From: Parcubacteria group bacterium GW2011_GWD2_43_10
Lineage (GTDB): Bacteria; Patescibacteriota; Patescibacteriia; Veblenbacterales; UBA10138
Length of the DNA stretch: 8,118 bases
Reading direction: 5' to 3'
Assembly (NCBI GenBank): GCA_000995845.1
Contig: LCEZ01000019.1
Location: forward strand, 1 to 8,118
The notes below the pieces were generated by a model. The model saw only the letters and a list, made by a program, of their open reading frames with translations, searched no databases and was not told where the DNA came from. Both the position numbers and the translations under genes were made by a program. Positions 4,256-8,118 of this stretch are shown here, piece by piece; position 1 is the first letter of the stretch, and every line of letters begins with the position of its first letter.

Positions 4256-5164
4256 ATGAATAATTATCGCACCGGTCCCTGGCTAGTGGCTTTGGCTGCT
4301 TTTTTGTGGGCGATTGACGCGCCTTTCCGCAAGTATTTAACAGCCGACCTTTCTTCCACGACCATTGTGTTCATGGAGCATATTTTGATCGTAATAATAG
4401 TGCTGGTTGGACTAAGGCCATATTTAAAAGAATTCAAGAAACTTAATTGGCGCGGCTGGCTAGCTATTGCATTCATTGGTTTTGGTGGCTCGGCTTTAGC
4501 GACCGTGCTTTTCACCCAAAGCTTTCATTACGTCAATCCATCGGTAGCTATTCTGTTGCAGAAAATTCAGCCACTTGTCGCCATCCTTTTGGCCGTTATC
4601 TTCCTACATGAGAGATTGAATAAGAAATTTTGGATCTGGGCTTTGTTGGCCTTGGCTGGTGCTTATATAGTTTCGTTCCCTGAAATTAGTCCTCAAGGTC
4701 TATCGTTCGCCGGTGGAACTACGGGAGTTCTTCTCGCTCTAGGGGCAGCTGGCTTATGGGGAGGGGCAACAGTCTTTGGCCGATATTTATTGCGAGATTT
4801 AACCTGGCAAGCCATAACCGCCCTAAGATTTATTTCCGCTCTTATTTTTTTGTTAGTCATCCAGGTTTATTATGGCCGCTTAGCCGAAGTCGGGGCCGCC
4901 TCAGGCCAAGATTGGATTTTTGTGTTCATTGTGGCGATTGTTGCCGGTTTTGTTTCCTTGTTGATTTATTATCGCGGCTTAAAATACACTTCAGCCTCAA
5001 TTGCTACTTTAGCCGAACTAACTTTCCCAATGGCGGCCGTGGTTATTAATTGGATATTCTTGGATGCCAGCCTGACGTTTATGCAGATTATTGGCAGCGT
5101 TGTATTGCTCTTGGCTATTACCAAGTTATCTTGGGTAAATATTAATACAGCTAAAGAAGCTTAG
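4256..5164 (+). CDS. EamA family (DMT) transporter
   Basis: The 302-residue protein has about ten hydrophobic segments in two repeats, the layout of EamA drug/metabolite transporters of the inner membrane. The first repeat ends with LLQKIQPLVAILLAVIFLHE (100-119), the usual EamA motif. The second half (about 155-295) repeats the pattern with AELTFPMAAVVINWIFLDA. The gene starts 14 bases after the riboflavin kinase stop and two bases before the next gene, so co-transcription is likely. EamA proteins export or import amino acids, nucleosides, riboflavin (RibN group) and other metabolites; the sequence does not fix the substrate. Next to a riboflavin kinase, flavin import is a reasonable guess and no more. 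No clear Shine-Dalgarno site is present. Confidence 0.85.
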   Translation: MNNYRTGPWLVALAAFLWAIDAPFRKYLTADLSSTTIVFMEHILIVIIVLVGLRPYLKEFKKLNWRGWLAIAFIGFGGSALATVLFTQSFHYVNPSVAILLQKIQPLVAILLAVIFLHERLNKKFWIWALLALAGAYIVSFPEISPQGLSFAGGTTGVLLALGAAGLWGGATVFGRYLLRDLTWQAITALRFISALIFLLVIQVYYGRLAEVGAASGQDWIFVFIVAIVAGFVSLLIYYRGLKYTSASIATLAELTFPMAAVVINWIFLDASLTFMQIIGSVVLLLAITKLSWVNINTAKEA

Positions 5165-5166
5165 TT

Positions 5167-5424
5167 ATGAATCATAATAAAGACGAATTACCAGCCACCA
5201 GCCAAACAATCACGCTGGGCAGGTACCAGCATTTTAAGGGAGATGAAGTAGAAGTGCTGGGTACTTGTTTTCATAGTGAAACATTGGAAGAGTTTGTTGT
5301 TTATCGGCACCTGACAGGCAAACGAGCGGGTGAAAAGTATTATTGGGTTAGGCCAGTGAAGATGTTTTGCGAAAACGTAATGATTGATGGTAAAGAAGTG
5401 CCGAGATTTAAATATCTGGGATAA
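5167..5424 (+). CDS. DUF1653 family protein
   Basis: This 85-residue soluble protein matches the DUF1653 pattern through its core. LGRYQHFKGDEVEVLGTC (17-34) is followed by FHSETLEEFVVYRHL (35-49), YYWVRPVKMFCENV (58-71) and the end motif DGKEVPRFKY. The function of the family is unknown; it is a small beta-rich domain found alone in many bacteria. The first 15 residues are a polar extension before the domain. It lies two bases after one EamA gene and three before another, so it is the middle gene of a tight cluster. The spacing argues for translational coupling. No regulatory site of its own is visible. Confidence 0.85.
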   Translation: MNHNKDELPATSQTITLGRYQHFKGDEVEVLGTCFHSETLEEFVVYRHLTGKRAGEKYYWVRPVKMFCENVMIDGKEVPRFKYLG

Positions 5425-5427
5425 TCT

Positions 5428-6297
5428 ATGTTGGGGCTTTTAGCTTTGTTAGCCGCGATTATAGCTTGGGGATTTGGTGATTTTTCCATACAAAAATCAA
5501 CGCGTGCTTTTGGAGATGTGCGTACGCTTATTTTTATAGGTCTTACTGGAATTATTGGACTATTTCCGTTTGTTTATAATGAGATTGCCGTACTTTTTCA
5601 GGATTCAGCTCGGCTTTTATTACTAAGTGCTACTGGTGTAGTTATTTTTGCCGCAGCTATTTTGGACTTTGAGGCCCTTAGGCGCGGTAAGATTGCCGTA
5701 ATTGAGCCAGTCTTGTCATTTGAATTGCCAATAGCAGTTGCCTTGGCCGCAGTATTTTTAGGAGAGCGGCTTACGCCAGTGCAGTTTGTTTTAGCGGCTA
5801 CTACTTTCAGTGGTATAATTTTGTCAGTTACCCAGCATCACAGGCACCTGATGTACCACCGTCGGTTACTTGAACCCGGGGTGATTTTTGCCATAGTCGG
5901 GGCAATTGTGATGGGTGGGGTGAATTTCTTGGTTGGGCTTTCTAGCCAGCAAACTTCGCCAGTCATGGCCATTTGGTTTACTAATATCGTTTTTACCCTG
6001 CTCTCTTTAGTCTATTTGGTTTGGCGTGGGGAAGTGCGCCATCTTTTTAAAGGAGTGGCCAAAAACCCATTGCCAGTAATTTCAGTTTGTATATTTGATA
6101 ATGCTGCTTGGCTGCTTTTTGCTGTGGCGGTTACTTATATCCCCATTGCCATTGCCACTACTATTTCAGAGAGTTACATTGCCCTAGCGGTTTTGCTTGG
6201 ACTTTTTATTAATAAAGAAAAATTACAGCACCATCAATACGCCGGCGTAATCATTGCCATTGTCTCGGTGATATTATTATCGCTGACTGTCAGCTAG
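5428..6297 (+). CDS. Second EamA family (DMT) transporter
   Basis: The 289 residues contain about ten hydrophobic segments. The first repeat carries an EamA motif at 91-115 (VIEPVLSFELP, then LAAVFLGERL). The second repeat ends with YIALAVLLGLFINKEKL, in the same position as the motif. The protein differs clearly from the EamA protein at 4256: the N-terminal segments differ and a basic, His-rich stretch (QHHRH, about 136-140) lies in the middle loop. The pair is therefore not a recent duplication. It may be a second transporter or a partner subunit, since some small DMT proteins act as pairs, although both here are full two-repeat proteins. It is the last gene of the cluster; a weak hairpin follows 23 bases after the TAG. 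Confidence 0.85.
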   Translation: MLGLLALLAAIIAWGFGDFSIQKSTRAFGDVRTLIFIGLTGIIGLFPFVYNEIAVLFQDSARLLLLSATGVVIFAAAILDFEALRRGKIAVIEPVLSFELPIAVALAAVFLGERLTPVQFVLAATTFSGIILSVTQHHRHLMYHRRLLEPGVIFAIVGAIVMGGVNFLVGLSSQQTSPVMAIWFTNIVFTLLSLVYLVWRGEVRHLFKGVAKNPLPVISVCIFDNAAWLLFAVAVTYIPIAIATTISESYIALAVLLGLFINKEKLQHHQYAGVIIAIVSVILLSLTVS

Positions 6298-6313
6298 TAA
6301 TAGAGATAAAAAT

Positions 6314-6347
6314 TTGACAGCCTACTTTTGATAAGGTAGGGTGTTTT
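6314..6347 (+). promoter_or_regulatory. Promoter TTGACA / TAGGGT with a hairpin in its spacer
   Basis: TTGACA (6314-6319) and TAGGGT (6337-6342) are 17 bp apart, 36 bases before the Ala-like tRNA. The spacer and -10 together form an 8-bp hairpin (cctacttt 6321-6328 with aaggtagg 6333-6340, one G-U) followed by gtgtttt. The same bases could therefore act as a weak terminator of the EamA operon. The second tRNA promoter at 6501 has the same layout (17 bp, TAAGGT), which favours the promoter reading. Confidence 0.45.
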
Positions 6348-6377
6348 AAAGTTTGTTCAAATCGTTCTTTATTAATT

Positions 6378-6491
6378 GGGGCTGTAGCTCAAAATAACCT
6401 TCTAAAACGCCTAGCGGCAACTATAGTCTGGTTTGACAGAGCAATTTCCAGGCCAAGGGAAGAGGTTGCGGGTTAGAACCCCGTCAGCTCA
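6378..6491 (+). tRNA. tRNA-Ala-like gene with enlarged D-loop
   Basis: GGGGCTG (6378-6384), TA, GCTC and the 3' strand CAGCTC match bacterial tRNA-Ala, including the G3-U70 pair that marks alanine. The D stem is GCTC (6387-6390) with GAGC (6439-6442), but the loop is 48 bases; about 34 bases from 6392 look inserted before gtctggttt. Counting from the D stem, the anticodon is GGC (6451-6453), fitting alanine. The anticodon stem pairs well only if shifted by one base, U33 is missing, and position 72 is A or deleted. No CCA follows. It is either a decayed tRNA-Ala or a tRNA-like RNA. Confidence 0.45.
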
Positions 6492-6500
6492 TTTATTTTC

Positions 6501-6529
6501 TTGACATTATTTTTAAGTTCAAGTAAGGT
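6501..6529 (+). promoter_or_regulatory. tRNA array promoter, TTGACA / TAAGGT
   Basis: TTGACA (6501-6506) and TAAGGT (6524-6529) are 17 bp apart. The start would fall near 6536, nine bases before the Gly-like tRNA. It serves the array ending at the terminator at 7041-7067. Confidence 0.6.
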
Positions 6530-6544
6530 GCCGAAGCAATATTC

Positions 6545-6636
6545 GCGGGTATAGCTCAGCTGGTAGAGCGTCGGATTAATCTACCTTGAGAATAGGAGTT
6601 TTCCGAAGGTCGTGGGTTCGAGTCCTTTTATCCGCT
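6545..6636 (+). tRNA. tRNA-Gly-like gene with 26-base anticodon loop
   Basis: The acceptor GCGGGTA (6545-6551) pairs with TATCCGC (6629-6635), followed by T73, the discriminator of tRNA-Gly. The D arm is normal. The anticodon stem TCGGA (6571-6575) pairs with TCCGA (6602-6606), but the loop between them is 26 bases rather than 7. Its centre folds into a small hairpin (ct-a-cct with aggag). Joining either end of the loop gives no glycine anticodon. The T stem GTGGG/CCTTT is poor, while the T-loop TTCGAGT is normal. Only CA follows T73. This may be a pseudogene, or a tRNA whose loop insertion is removed from the RNA. Confidence 0.5.
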
Positions 6637-6657
6637 CAAAAAAGTGTCTTTTTACTG

Positions 6658-6730
6658 GGGGAGGTAACTCAGCTGGTAGAGTACTGGACTGAAAATCCGG
6701 GTGTCCCTGGTTCGAATCTAGCTCTCCCCC
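6658..6730 (+). tRNA. tRNA-Phe(GAA)
   Basis: The acceptor GGGGAGG (6658-6664) pairs with TCTCCCC (6723-6729). The D stem ACTC/GAGT and anticodon stem CTGGA/TCCGG (one G-U) are present. Loop CTGAAAA has anticodon GAA at 6691-6693. The variable loop GTGTC is usual for Phe. The T arm CCTGG-TTCGAAT-CTAGC has one G-U pair and a C-C mismatch at 49-65. The discriminator position is C rather than the usual A, and only CA follows. It is likely functional, but weaker than a typical tRNA-Phe. Confidence 0.85.
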
Positions 6731-6749
6731 CAAAAATTAATTAAAAATA

Positions 6750-6822
6750 GGGACCATAGTTCAATTGGTGTGAACGCTGCCTGTTACGGTAGAGCTTACT
6801 GGTTCGAATCCAGTTGGTCCCG
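6750..6822 (+). tRNA. tRNA-Asp/Asn-like gene with damaged anticodon stem
   Basis: The acceptor GGGACCA (6750-6756) and TGGTCCC (6815-6821), D stem GTTC/GAAC, T arm ACTGG-TTCGAAT-CCAGT and G73 are all correct. Counting back from the T arm, the loop is CTGTTAC with anticodon GTT (6783-6785), which reads Asn. C38 and the overall body resemble tRNA-Asp, where GTC would be expected. In that register four of five anticodon-stem pairs fail. The stem CTGCC/GGTAG pairs well instead, but leaves a 6-base loop. One base seems to have been lost in this arm. Identity and function are therefore uncertain. CA follows G73. Confidence 0.65.
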
Positions 6823-6834
6823 CAAAAATTAAAA

Positions 6835-6908
6835 GCTGCCGTAGTTCAGTTGGTTAGAGCCCCTGCCTTACAAGCAGGTGGTCGCAGGTCCGAATCCTGC
6901 CGGCAGCA
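6835..6908 (+). tRNA. tRNA-Val(UAC)
   Basis: All stems pair: acceptor GCTGCCG/CGGCAGC, D stem GTTC/GAGC, anticodon stem CCTGC/GCAGG and T stem GCAGG/CCTGC. The loop CTTACAA has anticodon TAC at 6869-6871, reading GUA. A73 is present and CCA is not encoded; CA follows. The T-loop is TCCGAAT, so position 55, normally U and converted to pseudouridine, is C. It is the best preserved member of this array. Confidence 0.93.
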
Positions 6909-6928
6909 CAATATTATTTAAAATAATT

Positions 6929-7031
6929 TACCCTATCGTCTAGTGGATTAGGACATTGCCCTTCAAGGCGGCAATAGAGGTTTCACCCTGCGGGTGATCT
7001 GCCGCAGGCATGACGAATCCGGTTGGGGTAG
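6929..7031 (+). tRNA. tRNA-Glu-like gene with T-loop insertion
   Basis: The acceptor TACCCTA (6929-6935) pairs with TGGGGTA (7024-7030), then G73. tcgtctagtgg and aggac give the D arm typical of tRNA-Glu. The anticodon stem TTGCC/GGCAA (6956-6960, 6970-6974) closes a 9-base loop CTTCAAGGC. It contains TTC but one position early, so the glutamate anticodon is displaced. The T arm starts ggtt at 6979 and resumes with cgaat at 7014; the 31 bases between form a palindromic insertion. The T stem is then only partly paired. As it stands it cannot fold as a normal tRNA. Confidence 0.5.
6983..7013. repeat. Palindromic insertion in the tRNA-Glu T-loop
   Basis: cctgcgg (6987-6993) and ccgcagg (7002-7008) form a perfect 7-bp hairpin. 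An alternative hairpin pairs tcaccc (6983-6988) with gggtga (6992-6997). The segment ccgcaggcat (7002-7011) occurs in reverse complement at 1794-1803, inside the tRNA-Leu debris. This suggests a repeat family present in both tRNA regions. Confidence 0.65.
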
Positions 7032-7040
7032 CAATAACTA

Positions 7041-7067
7041 AACGGCTGAAAAATTCAGCCGTTTTTT
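7041..7067 (+). terminator. Rho-independent terminator of the tRNA array
   Basis: A perfect 10-bp stem (7041-7050 with 7054-7063), AAA loop and a T run to 7067, ten bases after the Glu-like tRNA. Confidence 0.93.
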
Positions 7068-7074
7068 ATATATC

Positions 7075-7103
7075 TTGACAAAAGATAAGCAGATAGATAT
7101 ATT
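7075..7103 (+). promoter_or_regulatory. Promoter TTGACA / TATATT
   Basis: TTGACA (7075-7080) and TATATT (7098-7103), 17 bp apart, just after the tRNA terminator. The start is expected near 7110. Confidence 0.65.
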
Positions 7104-7109
7104 GCATAG

Positions 7110-7219
7110 GCATCATATGTTCTCTCCTTATGCTAGAGAGGCAACTACTTATTCCAATTAATTTGGAGCCTCTCTAGCGAATTTTAACCAAACCACTCAC
7201 AAATAAACGAGTGGTTTTT
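7110..7219 (+). ncRNA. Candidate small RNA, about 110 nt
   Basis: Bounded by the promoter at 7075 and the terminator ending at 7219, this stretch holds no convincing protein gene. The only frame is 14 codons, from ATG 7117, with no ribosome site. Its main structure is a perfect 11-bp stem, gctagagaggc (7132-7142) with gcctctctagc (7168-7178). The 25-base apical part contains a further short stem (ccaa/ttgg). An unpaired A/T-rich linker leads to the terminator. It matches no RNA family I recognise. It may be a trans-acting small RNA or a 6S-like RNA, although it is shorter than usual 6S RNA and lacks an evident central bubble. Confidence 0.5.
7191..7219 (+). terminator. Rho-independent terminator of the small RNA
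   Basis: aaccactc (7191-7198) and gagtggtt (7209-7216) form an 8-bp stem with a 10-base loop, followed by T to 7219. Confidence 0.85.
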
Positions 7220-7252
7220 CATTTATCTGTATATTACTAACTGGCACTAGTA

Positions 7253-7282
7253 TTGGACGTAAATCAGGTTGTTATATATAAT
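7253..7282 (+). promoter_or_regulatory. Promoter with perfect TATAAT
   Basis: TATAAT (7277-7282) with a weak -35 TTGGAC (7253-7258), 18 bp apart. The start is expected near 7289. The very AT-rich surroundings make chance matches to the -10 more likely. Confidence 0.4.
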
Positions 7283-7288
7283 AATTAT

Positions 7289-7395
7289 AAGTGTTTCTAT
7301 CTCTTTTCTACTCAAAATAAAAAATGCCTCCTTTCATTAAAGAAAAGAAGTGAAACATTTTAATGACCCCCTAGGACAAGTTCCTAGGGGTTTTT
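7289..7395 (+). ncRNA. Candidate second small RNA, about 107 nt
   Basis: This unit lies between the TATAAT promoter and the terminator at 7368-7395. It holds an 8-bp stem, tcattaaa (7334-7341) with tttaatga (7359-7366), directly before the terminator stem. A nine-codon frame (ATG 7324, MPPFIKEKK, TGA) overlaps the first arm and is the only frame in the window seen to end in TGA; it has no ribosome site and is probably chance. No RNA family recognised. Alternatively it is a leader whose terminator regulates the aminopeptidase downstream, but that gene has its own good promoter. Confidence 0.4.
7368..7395 (+). terminator. Rho-independent terminator
   Basis: A perfect 9-bp stem (cccctagga 7368-7376 with tcctagggg 7382-7390), 5-base loop and five T. 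Confidence 0.9.
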
Positions 7396-7410
7396 ATTTT
7401 ATCCTGCGGT

Positions 7411-7439
7411 TTGCCAAAATGTTGTTTGAGCCGTATAGT
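7411..7439 (+). promoter_or_regulatory. Promoter of the aminopeptidase gene, TTGCCA / TATAGT
   Basis: TTGCCA (7411-7416) and TATAGT (7434-7439) are 17 bp apart, each one base from consensus. The leader to the ATG at 7469 would be about 23 bases, without a clear Shine-Dalgarno site. Confidence 0.6.
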
Positions 7440-7468
7440 GGTGATTGATAATAGGTTAATCTTTTTGT

Positions 7469-8118
7469 ATGAAAATATCAGCTATTACTAAATTATCTAG
7501 AAAGGCCAGTGACTCGTTAGTGCTGGCGTATTTTGCCAAGGAAAAATTTTCCAGTCATTTATTTTTTAAGTTATTAAAAAATAGCGAAAAGAGGTTAGTT
7601 GAACAGTATTTTAAAAACAATAACTTTTCCGCTAAGCAGAATGAAGTTAAAGTATTGCCGCGAGTTGGCCAAGGGAAAATATTGTTAGTAGGTTTGGGCG
7701 AGCGAGCCAAATGGAATTTACGACGGGCAGTATTAGTGGCGCGCCAGATTGTGGTGGTAGCTAAAGCTGAAAAAATTCTGCAGCTTAGCTTGCCTTTTGA
7801 TAATTTTGTGGTTGTTGGAGTGACAGATGAGCGTTTAGGGCAGACTGTTGCAGAAAATGCCGTGATGGCAAATTATGAGTTCACCCAATATCGCACTAAG
7901 CCGGAAAAAGTTTTTAGTGTTAGTTCAATTAACTTTTTTACTTTAGCTAAATCTTATCAGGCAGTACAAAAAGGAATTGAAGTCGGTTTAATTATGGGTG
8001 AACAGGTAAACCTGGCGCGTGATCTGGGAAATATTCCTGGTGGTGAAATGACGCCAAAACTTTTGGCTGAAAAAGCACGACAGGCGGGCAAGCAGAATAA
8101 ATTTAAAGTAAGAATTTT
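7469..8118 (+). CDS. pepA: Leucyl aminopeptidase (peptidase family M17), N-terminal part, cut by window end
   Basis: The frame from ATG 7469 stays open to the last base, giving 216 residues. The first 160 are the variable N-terminal domain, containing ILLVGLGER (71-79), the V-G-L-G element of M17 enzymes. Residues 181-200 (NLARDLGNIPGGEMTP, then KLLA) match the conserved start of the catalytic domain, where most relatives read R-x-L-x-N-x-P-x-x-x-x-T-P. The two-zinc site and catalytic residues lie beyond the window and could not be checked. M17 enzymes are cytoplasmic hexamers that remove N-terminal residues in peptide turnover. In some bacteria PepA also binds DNA at plasmid recombination sites; nothing here shows that. 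The start is supported by the promoter 30 bases upstream and the domain length. Confidence 0.85.
   Translation, partial: MKISAITKLSRKASDSLVLAYFAKEKFSSHLFFKLLKNSEKRLVEQYFKNNNFSAKQNEVKVLPRVGQGKILLVGLGERAKWNLRRAVLVARQIVVVAKAEKILQLSLPFDNFVVVGVTDERLGQTVAENAVMANYEFTQYRTKPEKVFSVSSINFFTLAKSYQAVQKGIEVGLIMGEQVNLARDLGNIPGGEMTPKLLAEKARQAGKQNKFKVRI

Noticed and set aside
4264..5049. Frames on both strands inside the first EamA gene
   Set aside because: Shadows of a well-supported membrane protein gene.
6961..6969. Possible UCA anticodon (UGA suppressor or glycine recoding) in the Glu-like tRNA
   Set aside because: A 7-base loop with UCA at 34-36 requires a stem that does not pair. The good stem gives a 9-base loop, and the body is that of tRNA-Glu. 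No gene here contains an in-frame TGA.

Overview
The window looks like part of a small, AT-rich bacterial genome with tightly packed short genes. The style recalls Patescibacteria (Candidate Phyla Radiation): a stand-alone riboflavin kinase domain, a lamin-tail surface protein, almost no Shine-Dalgarno sites, and many small palindromes in and around tRNA genes. That placement is an inference from gene content and was not tested phylogenetically. All eight complete or 3'-complete protein genes end in TAA or TAG and none in TGA. No in-frame TGA interrupts them, so standard code fits.

Layout. 1-312: 3' end of an orotate phosphoribosyltransferase-like gene, then a terminator. 392-530: a compact promoter, 22-codon frame and terminator unit. 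610-1356: a diverged phosphoribosyltransferase-like protein with the PRPP motif lost, preceded by the only strong Shine-Dalgarno site in the window, then a terminator. 1408-1846: an intact tRNA-Leu(UAA) surrounded by broken tRNA-Leu pieces, two copies of a palindromic element and a 20-bp direct repeat of a tRNA 3' end. 1862-2359: an acidic protein of unknown function. 2349-3572 (minus strand): an exported, membrane-anchored lamin-tail protein. 3594-3850: divergent promoters, a double hairpin and an intact tRNA-Leu(UAG). 3861-6297: a probable operon of riboflavin kinase, EamA transporter, DUF1653 protein and a second EamA transporter. 6314-7067: a six-member tRNA array (Ala-like, Gly-like, Phe, Asp/Asn-like, Val, Glu-like) in which several members carry insertions or damaged stems. 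7075-7395: two successive promoter, hairpin and terminator units without a convincing protein. 7411 to the end: promoter and 5' part of a leucyl aminopeptidase (M17) gene cut by the window edge.

The most unusual signal is the repeated association of small palindromes with tRNA genes. One copy sits in a tRNA-Leu anticodon loop, exactly between positions 33 and 34. Another splits a tRNA-Glu T-loop. Other insertions extend a D-loop and a different anticodon loop. Two elements near tRNA-Leu share identical outer arms but have different, still self-complementary inner arms, as expected of a structured mobile or RNA-level element. The sequence alone cannot show whether these are dead tRNAs, targets of a miniature palindromic element, or genes whose insertions are removed from the RNA.

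Functionally, the operon at 3861-6297 may link flavin phosphorylation with uptake, because one EamA subgroup (RibN) transports riboflavin. This is an inference from gene order.
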